From Pseudomonas sp. stari2 (GTDB taxonomy: Bacteria > Pseudomonadota > Gammaproteobacteria > Pseudomonadales > Pseudomonadaceae), in assembly GCF_040760005.1 (NCBI RefSeq), contig NZ_CP099760.1, forward strand, positions 1,607,501 to 1,671,500: DNA of 64,000 bases. Direction: 5' to 3'. Under the pieces are notes generated by a model. It saw only the letters and a program-made list of their open reading frames with translations. It ran no database searches and was not told the origin of the DNA. The translations under genes were made by a program, and so were the position numbers. Positions 16,708-25,332 of this stretch are shown piece after piece (the stretch's first letter is position 1; each line of letters opens with the position of its first letter).

Positions 16708-18057
16708 ATGCAGAACTCGACCCAAGCGGCGAATGCCTGGCGCATTCTGTTCCTGCTGTTCCTCGCCAACCTGTTCAATTTCTTCGATCGCACCATCCCG
16801 GCGATCATCATCGAACCGATCCGAATGGAGTGGCACCTCAGCGATTTTCAGCTAGGGATCGTCGGAACCGCATTCACCATCGTCTATGCCATCGCCGGCC
16901 TGCCGTTGGGGCGCATGGCCGACACCGGCTCGCGCAGTAAGCTGATGGGCTGGGGCCTGGCGACCTGGAGTGCGTTGACCGCGGTCAACGGACTGGTCGG
17001 CAGTTTCTGGAGTTTCCTGCTGGTACGCATGGGCATCGGCATCGGCGAGGCCAGTTACGCGCCTGCCGCCAACTCGCTGATTGGTGATCTGTTCCCGGCG
17101 CACCGTCGTGCGCGGGCCATGGGCATCTTCATGCTGGGCTTGCCGTTGGGCCTGCTGCTGGCGTTTTTCACCATCGGTGCGATGGTCAAGGCGTTCGACA
17201 GCTGGCGCGCGCCGTTCTTTATTGCTGCCGTGCCGGGGTTGCTGCTGGCGGTGTTCATGTTCTTCATCAAGGAACCCAAGCGCGGCGCGGCGGAGACCGT
17301 GCAAGTGTCGCAGGAGAAAGTCGACAAGCCGATCCGCCGGATTCTCGCGGTGCCGACTTTTCTGTGGCTGGTGATGGCCGGGTTGTGCTTCAACTTTGCC
17401 ACGTATGCCTGTAACTCGTTTCTGGTGCCGATGCTTCAGCGTTACTTTCTGCTGCCATTGCAGGAGGCGGCAGTGGCCACGGGGCTGATCGTCGGCGTGA
17501 CCGGGCTGATCGGCCTGACCCTCGGCGGCTGGATCGCCGACAAGATCCATCAGCGTGTGGCTAACGGGCGGCTGCTGTTTGCGGCGTTCAGCCTGATCAT
17601 TTCCACCGTGTGCACCGCTTGGGCACTGCACGCCGGGCTGATCGAGATCGGTGTGTTTGTCGCGCTGTTCAGTGTCGGCTGGCTGTTTGCCTATAACTTC
17701 TATACCTGCGTGTACACGGCGATTCAGGACGTGGTCGAACCGCGCCTGCGGGCCACGGCGATGGCGTTGTTCTTTGCCGGATTGTATTTGCTTGGCGGGG
17801 GCTTGGGGCCGGTGGTGGTCGGTGGATTGTCCGATCACTTTGCCAAGTCGGCCATGATTTCGGCGGGCGCCGAGCAGATGACTGAAGCCTTCAAAGCGGT
17901 CGGCCTGCATGACGCGATGTACCTGATCCCGGTGGCGCTGTTTCTGACCATGGTGTTTCTGTTTTTGGCGGCGCGGTGTTTTGTGCGGGATGCGAAGCGG
18001 ATGAAGGAGGGGTTGGTCGCGGTGGTCGAGCCAGAGGGCGCTGCGGTGACTGCGTAA
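16708..18057 (+). CDS. MFS transporter (spinster-like)
   Basis: A 449-aa, 12-segment inner-membrane transporter. The N-terminus LFLLFLANLFNFFDRTIPAIIIEPI and the loop 2-3 motif GLPLGRMADTGSRSKLMGWGL are typical of the spinster-like branch of the major facilitator superfamily. The substrate is unknown. The ATG at 16708 is chosen because it directly precedes the cytoplasmic N-terminus; upstream in-frame codons from 16636 are non-conserved in character. It ends before a bidirectional terminator shared with rapA. Confidence 0.9.
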   Translation: MQNSTQAANAWRILFLLFLANLFNFFDRTIPAIIIEPIRMEWHLSDFQLGIVGTAFTIVYAIAGLPLGRMADTGSRSKLMGWGLATWSALTAVNGLVGSFWSFLLVRMGIGIGEASYAPAANSLIGDLFPAHRRARAMGIFMLGLPLGLLLAFFTIGAMVKAFDSWRAPFFIAAVPGLLLAVFMFFIKEPKRGAAETVQVSQEKVDKPIRRILAVPTFLWLVMAGLCFNFATYACNSFLVPMLQRYFLLPLQEAAVATGLIVGVTGLIGLTLGGWIADKIHQRVANGRLLFAAFSLIISTVCTAWALHAGLIEIGVFVALFSVGWLFAYNFYTCVYTAIQDVVEPRLRATAMALFFAGLYLLGGGLGPVVVGGLSDHFAKSAMISAGAEQMTEAFKAVGLHDAMYLIPVALFLTMVFLFLAARCFVRDAKRMKEGLVAVVEPEGAAVTA

Positions 18058-18070
18058 CCGCAGGCAAACA

Positions 18071-18098
18071 AAAAGGCCCGCGTCGCTGCGGGCCTTTT
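18071..18098. terminator. Bidirectional terminator between MFS gene and rapA
   Basis: AAAAGGCCCGC-gtcgct-GCGGGCCTTTT: perfect 11-bp arms with A/T tails on both sides, 14 bp past the MFS stop and 27 bp past the rapA stop. Confidence 0.92.
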
Positions 18099-18124
18099 CA
18101 TGTGTGGCGATGGAGCAGGGCGGT

Positions 18125-20971
18125 TTAACCCGCCACCAGCACCCGGATCGCTTCGAGTCGCAGCGCAGCCTTGTCGAGCATGGCCAGGCCTTGCTCGCGC
18201 TGTTTGCGCAGGGCAACCAGTTCGCTGTCGCGTACGGTCGGGTTGACCGCTTGCAACGCGGTCAGGCGCGCCAGTTCTTCATCGGTATCGGCTGCCAGAC
18301 GACGGCGGGCCTCGGCCACGCGCTCGGCGTGACGCGGGATGACCTTGTCTTCACCGGCGTTGATCCGTGGCGTCAGCTGATCGCGCTGGGCCTGGATGAA
18401 CTTGTTGGCACTGGCGCGTGGCACGCTTTCCAGTTGATCGTTCAGGGTTTCGAACGACACACGGGCCGACAGGTCGTTGCCATTGGCATCGAGCAGGCAG
18501 CGCAGGGCGGCCGGCGGCAGGTAACGGCCCAGTTGCAGCGAGCGCGGTGCAACCACTTCGCTGACGTACAGCAGTTCCAGCAACACAGTGCCTGGCTTCA
18601 ACGCCTTGTTCTTGATCAGCGCGACAGCGGTGTTGCCCATCGAACCGGACAGCACCAGGTCCATGCCGCCCTGCACCATCGGGTGTTCCCAGGTGATGAA
18701 CTGCATGTCTTCGCGCGACAGCGCCTGGTTGCGGTCGTAGGTGATGGTCACGCCTTCGTCGTCGCCCAGCGGGAAGCTGGCGTCGAGCATCTTCTCGCTC
18801 GGCTTGAGGATCAGGGCGTTTTCCGAATGGTCTTCGCTGTCGATGCCGAACGCGTCGAACAGGGTTTCCATGTAGATCGGCAGGGCGAACTGGTCGTCTT
18901 GCTCGAGGATGTCCTCGACCAGCGCTTCACCTTCGCCGGCACCGCCGGAGTTCAACTCCAGCAGACGGTCGCGACCGGTGTGCAGCTCGGCTTCCAGACG
19001 CTCGCGCTCGGTGCGCGCCTCGTCGATCAGCGTTTGCCACTCGCCATCGTCAACCTCTTCGAGCAGCGGAAGCAGGCGCGGGCCGAACTGATGCTGCAAG
19101 GCGTTGCCGGTCGGGCAGGTATTGAGGAACGCGTTCAGCGCCTCGTGATACCACTGGAACAGACGTTCTTGCGGGCTGGTTTCCAAGTACGGCACGTGCA
19201 GCTCGATGATGTGTTTCTGGCCGATCCGGTCCAGACGACCGATCCGCTGTTCCAGCAGGTCCGGGTGCGACGGCAGATCGAACAGCACCAGGTGGTGGGC
19301 GAACTGGAAGTTACGACCTTCACTGCCGATTTCCGAGCAGATCAGCACCTGCGCGCCAAACTCTTCGTCGGCGAAGTAGGCGGCGGCGCGGTCTCGCTCG
19401 AGGATGTTCATGCCTTCGTGGAACACCGTGGCCGGGATGCCGGAGCGCACGCGCAGGGCGTCTTCCAGGTCCATCGCGGTTTCGGCGTGGGCGCAGATCA
19501 CCAGCACTTTGGTGCGCTTGAGCATTTTCAGCTGATCGATCAGCCACTCGACGCGCGGATCGAATTTCCACCAGCGTTCTTCTTCGCTGGCGTCCGGCTG
19601 GGCCTGGAAGCTGACTTCCGGGTACAGCTCGGCGTGATCGCCCAGTGGCAGTTCGAGGTATTCGTCCGGGCACGGCAGTGGGTACGGGTGCAGCTTGCGC
19701 TCCGGGAAACCCTGCACGGCGGCGCGGGTGTTGCGGAACAGCACGCGGCCGGTGCCGTGGCGGTCGAGCAGTTCGCGCACGAGGCGGGCGCTGGCTTCGC
19801 TGTCGCCATCGTTGACGGCGGTCAGCAGGGCTTCACCTTCGTTGCCGAGGAAGCCGTGGATGGTCTTGTGCGCGGCAGGCGACAGGCGACCCTTGTCCAG
19901 CAGCTCCTGAACGGCTTCGGCCACCGGGCGATAGTTCTCGCTTTCGGCGCGGAAGGCGGCCAGGTCGTGGAAACGGTTCGGGTCAAGCAGGCGCAGACGG
20001 GCGAAGTGGCTGTCCTGGCCGAGTTGTTCCGGGGTGGCGGTGAGCAGCAGCACGCCCGGGATCGTCTCGGCAAGCTGTTCGACCAAGGAGTATTCCGGGC
20101 TGACTTTTTCTTCGTGCCAGACCAGGTGGTGTGCTTCGTCGACCACCATCAGGTCCCAGCCGGCGGCGAACAACGCGTCCTGGGCCTTTTCGTCTTCGAC
20201 CAGCCACTCCAGGGCCACGAGGGCCAGTTGGGTGTCTTCGAACGGGTTGGAGGCATCGCTTTCGATGAAGCGTTCTTCGTCGAACAGCGCGACCTCAAGG
20301 TTGAAGCGGCGGCGCATTTCCACCAGCCACTGGTGCTGGAGGTTTTCCGGCACCAGGATCAGCACGCGGCTGGCGCGGCCCGACAGCAGTTGGCGATGGA
20401 TCACCAGACCGGCTTCGATGGTCTTGCCCAGACCCACTTCGTCCGCCAGCAATACCCGTGGGGCGATGCGGTCGGCGACTTCACGGGCAATGTGCAACTG
20501 GTGCGCGATCGGTTGTGCGCGTACGCCGCCCAGGCCCCACAGCGCGGACTGCAACTGGCGGCTGGTGTGTTCCAGGGTGTGGTAGCGCAGGGAGAACCAC
20601 GGCAGTGGGTCGATCTGCCCGGCGAACAGGCGGTCGCTGGCCAACCGGAACTGAATGAAGTTCGACAGCTGGGTTTCCGGCAGGGTGACGGCTTCGTTCT
20701 CGGCGTTCAGGCCGTGGTAGACGAGCAGGCCATCGGCATCCTCGACTTCGCGCACGGTCATCTTCCAGCCTTCGAAGTGAGTGATGGAGTCGCCCGGCGA
20801 GAATCGCACGCGGGTCAGGGGCGCATTCCTTAGCGCGTACTGGCGGGTTTCGCCAGTGGCCGGGTAAAGCACGGTCAACAAGCGGCCGTCCTGTGCCAGA
20901 ACGGTGCCTAAACCAAGCTCTGCTTCGCTGTCACTGATCCAGCGTTGCCCCGGTTGATACTGCTGCGCCAT
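18125..20971 (-). CDS. rapA: RNA polymerase-associated ATPase RapA
   Basis: A 948-aa SWI2/SNF2-type ATPase that recycles RNA polymerase. In order: N-terminal Tudor-like domains ([23 protein letters not shown]), Walker [13 protein letters not shown] (~residues 172-183), DEAH box [10 protein letters not shown] (~275), helicase C-terminal motifs [19 protein letters not shown] and [14 protein letters not shown], and the RapA C-terminal domains. Length and motif order match RapA/HepA of Pseudomonas. A 909-codon open frame on the opposite strand is a GC-bias shadow. Confidence 0.97.
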   Translation of the reverse strand: MAQQYQPGQRWISDSEAELGLGTVLAQDGRLLTVLYPATGETRQYALRNAPLTRVRFSPGDSITHFEGWKMTVREVEDADGLLVYHGLNAENEAVTLPETQLSNFIQFRLASDRLFAGQIDPLPWFSLRYHTLEHTSRQLQSALWGLGGVRAQPIAHQLHIAREVADRIAPRVLLADEVGLGKTIEAGLVIHRQLLSGRASRVLILVPENLQHQWLVEMRRRFNLEVALFDEERFIESDASNPFEDTQLALVALEWLVEDEKAQDALFAAGWDLMVVDEAHHLVWHEEKVSPEYSLVEQLAETIPGVLLLTATPEQLGQDSHFARLRLLDPNRFHDLAAFRAESENYRPVAEAVQELLDKGRLSPAAHKTIHGFLGNEGEALLTAVNDGDSEASARLVRELLDRHGTGRVLFRNTRAAVQGFPERKLHPYPLPCPDEYLELPLGDHAELYPEVSFQAQPDASEEERWWKFDPRVEWLIDQLKMLKRTKVLVICAHAETAMDLEDALRVRSGIPATVFHEGMNILERDRAAAYFADEEFGAQVLICSEIGSEGRNFQFAHHLVLFDLPSHPDLLEQRIGRLDRIGQKHIIELHVPYLETSPQERLFQWYHEALNAFLNTCPTGNALQHQFGPRLLPLLEEVDDGEWQTLIDEARTERERLEAELHTGRDRLLELNSGGAGEGEALVEDILEQDDQFALPIYMETLFDAFGIDSEDHSENALILKPSEKMLDASFPLGDDEGVTITYDRNQALSREDMQFITWEHPMVQGGMDLVLSGSMGNTAVALIKNKALKPGTVLLELLYVSEVVAPRSLQLGRYLPPAALRCLLDANGNDLSARVSFETLNDQLESVPRASANKFIQAQRDQLTPRINAGEDKVIPRHAERVAEARRRLAADTDEELARLTALQAVNPTVRDSELVALRKQREQGLAMLDKAALRLEAIRVLVAG

Positions 20972-21211
20972 GCTGCCTGACTCCCACCTTGAAAAAGCGG
21001 GCTATCTTAACGGAATGAGGCCCTGAGGCCAAAGGATTAGGCGTCGTTGCGGCCATTAAATGCCGACGGCCGACTGAGGGAAGATTAGGTCATGCGTCGG
21101 TTTCAGGAGCGCTGGCGGCACGATTGAGTGCCAACCCGGTCACAAGTTTTCGACCGATGGCTCAAGGCCCCGATGCCGCAGCCGATAGCCTGCTGACAGG
21201 AGACCCTTCAT

Positions 21212-21553
21212 ATGCTGCCACCGATGCTCCCCTTGAGCGCCGTGCCGATCACTTCCCAGCAGGACCCGATCCGCCAGCGGCCGGACATTCCTCCGGTGGT
21301 GCCGGTGCAGGAAAGCTCCAACGAAAGCACGATCGACCTGCAAAAGCGTGACCCGGAGGAAGACGGTTATCTGCTGCGCGAAGAACAGCGGCGCCAGCAG
21401 GAGCGTGAGCGTCGCCGGCACGAAGCCGACGACGATCCGGAAGAACACCTCGCCGTGCCGGGCACCGAACTCAATGCCGACAACACCGTGCCGGTGGTGC
21501 CGCTCATGGAAGATCAGCCGCGTCAGGGTTTGTGGGTCGACATCGAGATCTGA
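21212..21553 (+). CDS. Conserved hypothetical protein, probably disordered
   Basis: A 113-aa hydrophilic protein, rich in Pro, Glu, Arg and Gln (e.g. REEQRRQQERERRRHEADDDPEEH), with no signal peptide or membrane segment and low-complexity charged centre; likely disordered with a short helix. A good RBS (ACAGGAGA) precedes ATG 21212. It is divergent from rapA, and its last 31 bp overlap the convergent aminotransferase. No function can be assigned. Confidence 0.7.
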   Translation: MLPPMLPLSAVPITSQQDPIRQRPDIPPVVPVQESSNESTIDLQKRDPEEDGYLLREEQRRQQERERRRHEADDDPEEHLAVPGTELNADNTVPVVPLMEDQPRQGLWVDIEI

Positions 21554-22734
21554 GGCTGCGCGGCCAGTTCAGCCAGATTCGTCAGCAATGTTTCGACTTC
21601 TTCTTCGGTATTCAGATAACTCACCGACACCCGCGCAATATTCGCCAACCCACGTGCCTGCATGTCCAGCGGTGTGTAGGCCACGCCATTGACGCCGACG
21701 TTGATTCGCCGCTCGGCCAGCGCCTGCTTCAGCGCCAGGCAATCCCAGCCTTCCAGCGTGAAAGCGATCAGTCCGGATTGTTCGTTGGCCGGCCCGAGAT
21801 CTTGCAGTGTCAGCCCCGGAATCCCTTTCATACGCTTGCGCAATGGTTGGCTCAGTTCAACGATCCGTTTTCGGATTGCCGTTGCTCCGATGCGCTGATG
21901 TTCCTCCAGCGCATTGGCCAGCCCGGCCAGCAGCGCCAGCGATACTTCACTGGTTTCAAAGCGGCGGGCATCATCACGCAAAGTAAAGCGCTGGCCGTCC
22001 CACGGCGCCGACAGGACGTCGCGCTGCACCGGCAACAGTCGTTGCAGGAATTCTGGTCGGATGTACATCAACGCCGTACCGCGTGGCCCACGCAGGAACT
22101 TGCGCCCCGCACCCTTGAGCACATCGCACTGCAAGGCCTGGACGTCACAGGGCAATTGCCCCAGCGCCTGTCCGGCGTCGATGAAATACGGAATGCCATG
22201 ACGACGGGCTATCGCTCCGATCTGCGCCGCCGGGTTGATCAGGCCACCATTGGCCGGCAGCCAGGTCAGGGCGATCAGGCGCACATTACGGTCAATCATT
22301 TGCGCCAGCGCCTTGGGATCGACAGCGCCATGAACATCGCAAGGGATCACTTCCAGTCGCGCGCCGGCCTTCACCGCTTCGGCCATGCAGGCCAGGTTGC
22401 CGGCCCATTCATGGCGCCCGACCAGAATCCGCTCACCCGAGTACCACGGTCCCAGAGCATTGAATGCCTGGCCCCACGCCGCCGAACCGCTGCTGGCAAA
22501 GGCGATGTCTTCGGGTTGGGCATTGAGCAGGGTGGCTGCGGCTGCTCGTGCGCGTTGCTGCACTTGAATGTCCGCCGTTTCCATCGGTCCGCCGAGCGCT
22601 TCGCGTTGTAACTGTCCGATTACCGCGTCGAGGGTAGTCTGACTCGGTAGCGAGGCCCCGGCGTGATTGAAGTGGATCACCTGCGCGCAACCGGGCGTGG
22701 CATCGCGAAGATGCTGGATTTCGTCGACGTTCAC
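21523..22734 (-). CDS. PLP-dependent class V aminotransferase
   Basis: A 403-aa enzyme of the class V aminotransferase/cysteine-desulfurase-like fold. The cofactor-site pattern FIDAGQALGQLPCDVQALQCDVLKGAGRKFLRGPRGTALMYI carries the Asp that holds the pyridine nitrogen and the Schiff-base Lys in GRKFLRGP. The start is a GTG at 22734 whose bases overlap the ridA stop (GTGA), so translation is coupled. The neighbour RidA-family protein typically clears 2-aminoacrylate-like imines made by PLP enzymes, which supports a lyase or transaminase acting on an amino acid; the substrate is unknown. Confidence 0.88.
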   Translation of the reverse strand: MNVDEIQHLRDATPGCAQVIHFNHAGASLPSQTTLDAVIGQLQREALGGPMETADIQVQQRARAAAATLLNAQPEDIAFASSGSAAWGQAFNALGPWYSGERILVGRHEWAGNLACMAEAVKAGARLEVIPCDVHGAVDPKALAQMIDRNVRLIALTWLPANGGLINPAAQIGAIARRHGIPYFIDAGQALGQLPCDVQALQCDVLKGAGRKFLRGPRGTALMYIRPEFLQRLLPVQRDVLSAPWDGQRFTLRDDARRFETSEVSLALLAGLANALEEHQRIGATAIRKRIVELSQPLRKRMKGIPGLTLQDLGPANEQSGLIAFTLEGWDCLALKQALAERRINVGVNGVAYTPLDMQARGLANIARVSVSYLNTEEEVETLLTNLAELAAQPQISMSTHKP

Positions 22735-23201
22735 GGCTTGAGTTCGAAGATCGCGTCGACTTCCACCGCTACGCCGGCCGGCAGGCTCGACACGCCCACG
22801 GCGGTGCGCACATGGCGGCCCTTGTCGCCGAGGACGTTGACCAGCAGATTCGAGGCGCCGTTGGCGATCACGCCCTGGCGCGGGAAGTCGGGAGTACTGG
22901 CGATGAACGCGCCGAGCCGGATGATCCGTACCAGTTTCGACAGGTCATCGCCCAAGGCATCGCTGAGTTGTGCCAGCAGGCCTAATGCGGCAAGTTCGGA
23001 GGCGTTGATCCCTTCTTCGTCGGAGATCGCCTCGCCAAGTCGTCCAAGAAAGGCAGGTTTGCCATCGAGCATGGGAATCTGCCCAGCGATGTACAACTGA
23101 TTCTGACTGATCACGTGACTGACGTAGTTGGCCACCGGCTGACTGGGTGCGGGCAATTGCAGGCCGAGTTGCTGGACGCGTTGTTTGATCGAGTCGGTCA
23201 T
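22731..23201 (-). CDS. RidA-family protein
   Basis: A 156-aa member of the RidA/YjgF superfamily with the long form seen in YjgH-like groups. The end GRHVRTAVGVSSLPAGVAVEVDAIFEL contains the conserved Arg and the beta-strand motif of the trimer active site. RidA enzymes hydrolyse reactive enamines/imines. The RBS AGGAGG lies at proper spacing before ATG 23201; the longer frame upstream is not supported. It is coupled to the PLP enzyme gene and follows a LysR gene on the same strand. Confidence 0.9.
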   Translation of the reverse strand: MTDSIKQRVQQLGLQLPAPSQPVANYVSHVISQNQLYIAGQIPMLDGKPAFLGRLGEAISDEEGINASELAALGLLAQLSDALGDDLSKLVRIIRLGAFIASTPDFPRQGVIANGASNLLVNVLGDKGRHVRTAVGVSSLPAGVAVEVDAIFELKP

Positions 23202-23290
23202 GTGAAATCCTCCTGAATGAGGACTCCAGCATGTTGGCGCAGGAGGGTGGGCGACAAACGGATAGATTTGATTCGACGTATCCAAAAAAC

Positions 23291-24157
23291 TCATGCGTCG
23301 ATGACTTGCTCCAGCCATTGGCTGAACGCCTGAGCCGCTGGGCTTGGCGGGCGCTCCGGAGTGACCAGCCAATAGCCGATTTCGCCGGTCATGGGTGAGG
23401 TGTCGAAGGCTGGCACCAGTGCACCTTCCTTGAGTCGGCGATCAATCAGGCATTGGCGACCCATGGCGATGCCTTGGCCGGCCACCGCCGCTTCGACCAC
23501 GATGTTGTAGTCGTGGAGCATCACGCTGGGCACTTGTGCGAGGTCGATGCCGCTGTGTTGCTGCCAGTCGATCCATTCGAACGGCTGGTGCGACTTGGCC
23601 ATCAACAGCGGGCCGTTTTGCACGCCTTTGGCCTTGAAGGCGGGGCTGCACACCGGCGTCAGGGTTTCCGTCATGAATCGGTGTGCCTGGGCTTTCGGCC
23701 AGCCGCCCTTGCCGTAGCGGATCGCCAGGTCCACTTCGCCACCGTCGACATCGGCCAGTTGTACGGCAGGCAGCAATTCGACGTGGATGTTCGGGTATTT
23801 GGCGTTGAAGTCCGCCAGTCGCGGTGCCAGCCAGAGCGTGGCGAACGAAGCGAGCAGACCGATGCGCAGAGTGGTGGAGCGCTCGCCGCGCAAGTCACGG
23901 GTGGCGGCGGCAATCGCGGCGAGGGCGGGCTCGATCTGTCGGTAATATTGTTCGCCGGCCGGCGTCAGGTCGATCGCCCGGGTGCGGCGCACGAACAGTG
24001 GCTGTTCGAGAAACTCCTCGAGTTTATGCACCTGATGGCTGATCGCACTTTGCGTCACCGACAGTTCGTCGGCAGCCTTGATGAAGCTCAAGTGACGGGC
24101 CACGGCCTCGAAGGCGCGCAGGGCCATCAGCGGCGGCAGATCCTGATGCAAGGGCAC
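23291..24157 (-). CDS. LysR-family regulator (GcvA-like)
   Basis: A 288-aa regulator with N-terminal HTH FIKAADELSVTQSAISHQVHKLEEFL (residues ~26-51), RRTRAIDLTPAGEQY, and a GcvA-type effector domain (AIRYGKGGWP, PEWIDW-like FEWIDW). It lies 90 bp upstream of ridA on the same strand, so it may be co-transcribed with, and regulate, the ridA-aminotransferase pair. The effector is unknown. Confidence 0.9.
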   Translation of the reverse strand: MPLHQDLPPLMALRAFEAVARHLSFIKAADELSVTQSAISHQVHKLEEFLEQPLFVRRTRAIDLTPAGEQYYRQIEPALAAIAAATRDLRGERSTTLRIGLLASFATLWLAPRLADFNAKYPNIHVELLPAVQLADVDGGEVDLAIRYGKGGWPKAQAHRFMTETLTPVCSPAFKAKGVQNGPLLMAKSHQPFEWIDWQQHSGIDLAQVPSVMLHDYNIVVEAAVAGQGIAMGRQCLIDRRLKEGALVPAFDTSPMTGEIGYWLVTPERPPSPAAQAFSQWLEQVIDA

Positions 24158-24342
24158 GGCAGATATCCTCGTGGTTCAGCGCAAAGCGCAGAGTGTGCGG
24201 GCAAAAGCGCTGGCCGGTACACGATTTGTTGTATAGCGCCTGCGTCGACGACTGGTCAGCGTCGGCGCGAGGCCGCATTATTGGCGCAGTCCTGTCGGTG
24301 ATCCGGCAGTTGTGATTCAGTCCAAGCGATGCATCGAACGCC

Positions 24343-24504
24343 ATGAGCCAAGACGACAAACTGATCGACCTCAGCACCGAACGCGCCAAGCGGGTTCACG
24401 ACCTCAACGAAAAACGCCTGAATGAAGTGCGCAAGGCTTTCGAGCAGGCAATGCCGTTGGGAAAACCGAAGAAAAAGTCGAAAAACAAACCGAAAAAGCG
24501 TTGA
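24343..24504 (+). CDS. 53-aa basic small protein
   Basis: ATG 24343 to TGA 24504 encodes 53 residues: an acidic/amphipathic helix (LIDLSTERAKRVHDLNEKRLNEVRKAFEQA) followed by a lysine-rich tail (KPKKKSKNKPKKR). The coding pattern and charge layout look like a conserved small Pseudomonas protein; the basic tail suggests nucleic-acid or ribosome binding. That function is inference only. A CCTGCATC/GATGCAGG hairpin at 24510-24529 directly after the stop supports a real transcript end. Confidence 0.6.
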   Translation: MSQDDKLIDLSTERAKRVHDLNEKRLNEVRKAFEQAMPLGKPKKKSKNKPKKR

Positions 24505-24509
24505 TTTCC

Positions 24510-24529
24510 CCTGCATCCTTTGATGCAGG
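24510..24529 (+). terminator. Hairpin after the 53-aa gene
   Basis: CCTGCATC-cttt-GATGCAGG, perfect 8-bp arms five bases past the stop codon; the T-tail is weak. Confidence 0.5.
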
Positions 24530-24569
24530 TCAGTTATTTCCCCTCCTTTCTCCCACGTGTTGACCGGCA

Positions 24570-24583
24570 TTGATCCCGGTCAA
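24570..24583 (+). promoter_or_regulatory. Anr/FNR-like box before ccoM
   Basis: TTGATCCCGGTCAA matches the Anr/FNR consensus TTGAT-N4-ATCAA at all but one position. It lies 66 bp upstream of the ATG of the CcoM-like gene, a position suited to oxygen-dependent activation. Confidence 0.65.
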
Positions 24584-24649
24584 TTCCTGTGCCTGCCTGA
24601 TTGGTTAACTTAGTTCCATCGCAGCAAAGCAGGGGCCAGGAGGCCAGTC

Positions 24650-24766
24650 ATGTTTTTCGATAACGTGGTGTTTGCCGGGGTTCTCACAGTAGGCCTGATG
24701 GTTCTGTTTTTTGCAGGGTTTGGATTTTTTATCTGGAAGGATGCGAACAAGCGCAAGAAGCCTTGA
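24650..24766 (+). CDS. ccoM: CcoM-like small subunit of cbb3 cytochrome oxidase
   Basis: A 38-aa single-pass membrane peptide: a short N-terminus (MFFDNVVFAG), one hydrophobic helix (VLTVGLMVLFFAGFGFFIW) and a basic end (KDANKRKKP). Size, one transmembrane helix and the IWKD-basic ending match my recollection of CcoM, the small subunit found in Pseudomonas cbb3 oxidase structures. RBS CCAGGAGG precedes ATG 24650. An Anr-like box upstream and a strong terminator downstream (24801) frame it as an independent unit away from the ccoNOQP genes. Confidence 0.7.
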   Translation: MFFDNVVFAGVLTVGLMVLFFAGFGFFIWKDANKRKKP

Positions 24767-24800
24767 TTCTTCCGGATTTGATGAGCACGCAAGGCATTTT

Positions 24801-24826
24801 GGGCAACTTCGGTTGCCCTTTTTTTT
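24801..24826 (+). terminator. Strong terminator after ccoM
   Basis: GGGCAAC-ttcg-GTTGCCC hairpin with a UUCG-type loop followed by eight T residues, 35 bp past the ccoM stop. Confidence 0.95.
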
Positions 24827-24904
24827 GGTCTTCTTGGCGGCCTTTGAGCCGACCAGGTTGTGGTTTGTTTTGTGTGAATATCCGTTTTTTTGTAACGGCT
24901 TCTT

Positions 24905-25268
24905 ATGGTTCCGCCCTTACGGCGGCTCACTTTTTCAAACGCCAAAAAGTAAGCAAAAGGCTTGGCCCCTGCGTTCGGCGCCTCGCTGAGGCTCGACGTT
25001 CCTTCGTTCCGGGATTCATCCGGGGGCATCGCCTACGGTTTGCTTCGCTGCACCTCCTCTCGATGCATGCGGCTGCGCCGCAAGGTCGCTGCGCTCCCAC
25101 CCCCGGATAAATCCCTCCACTCAGCCTACCGATGGGGCCGGCACGTCAAGAGCGGTACTCGAGCTAACGCTCATCGTGTTGAGTGGTGGGAAGCCAAAGC
25201 AGAAGCAGGAGTTGTTGATCGTTCCCACGCTCTGCGTGGGAATGCCGCCCGGGACGCTCTGCGTTCCA
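24905..25268. repeat. Non-coding block of dispersed Pseudomonas repeats
   Basis: The ~515-bp gap between ccoM and the pit terminator contains no plausible gene. From ~24905 to ~25140 it holds a GC-rich element rich in short palindromes (CCGCCcttacGGCGG at 24911-24925), of a kind I recognise as recurring in Pseudomonas intergenic DNA. At 25220-25268 comes a second known type, TTCCCACGC-tct-GCGTGGGAA plus GGGACGCTCTGCGTTCC, which is often mis-annotated as DUF1534 proteins. Recurrence elsewhere cannot be shown from this window. Confidence 0.6.
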
Positions 25269-25282
25269 TTTCTGGAAGCAAC

Positions 25283-25317
25283 AAAAAAGGCGTGATTCTT
25301 GCGAATCACGCCTTTTT
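25283..25317. terminator. Terminator after pit
   Basis: AAAAAAGGCGTGATTC-ttgc-GAATCACGCCTTTTT: perfect 10-bp stem with T-runs on both strands, 16 bp past the pit stop codon. Confidence 0.95.
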
Positions 25318-25332
25318 CATTACAGCGATCTA

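Noticed and set aside
18104..20833. A 909-codon open frame antisense to rapA
   Set aside because: The opposite strand encodes RapA with all SWI2/SNF2 motifs; long antisense frames are common in GC-rich DNA with strong codon bias, and this one has no domain-like pattern.
25121..25309. A 62-codon frame within the repeat block, similar to DUF1534-type annotations
   Set aside because: It is built from dispersed repeat sequence and a terminator, so it is unlikely to be a real protein.
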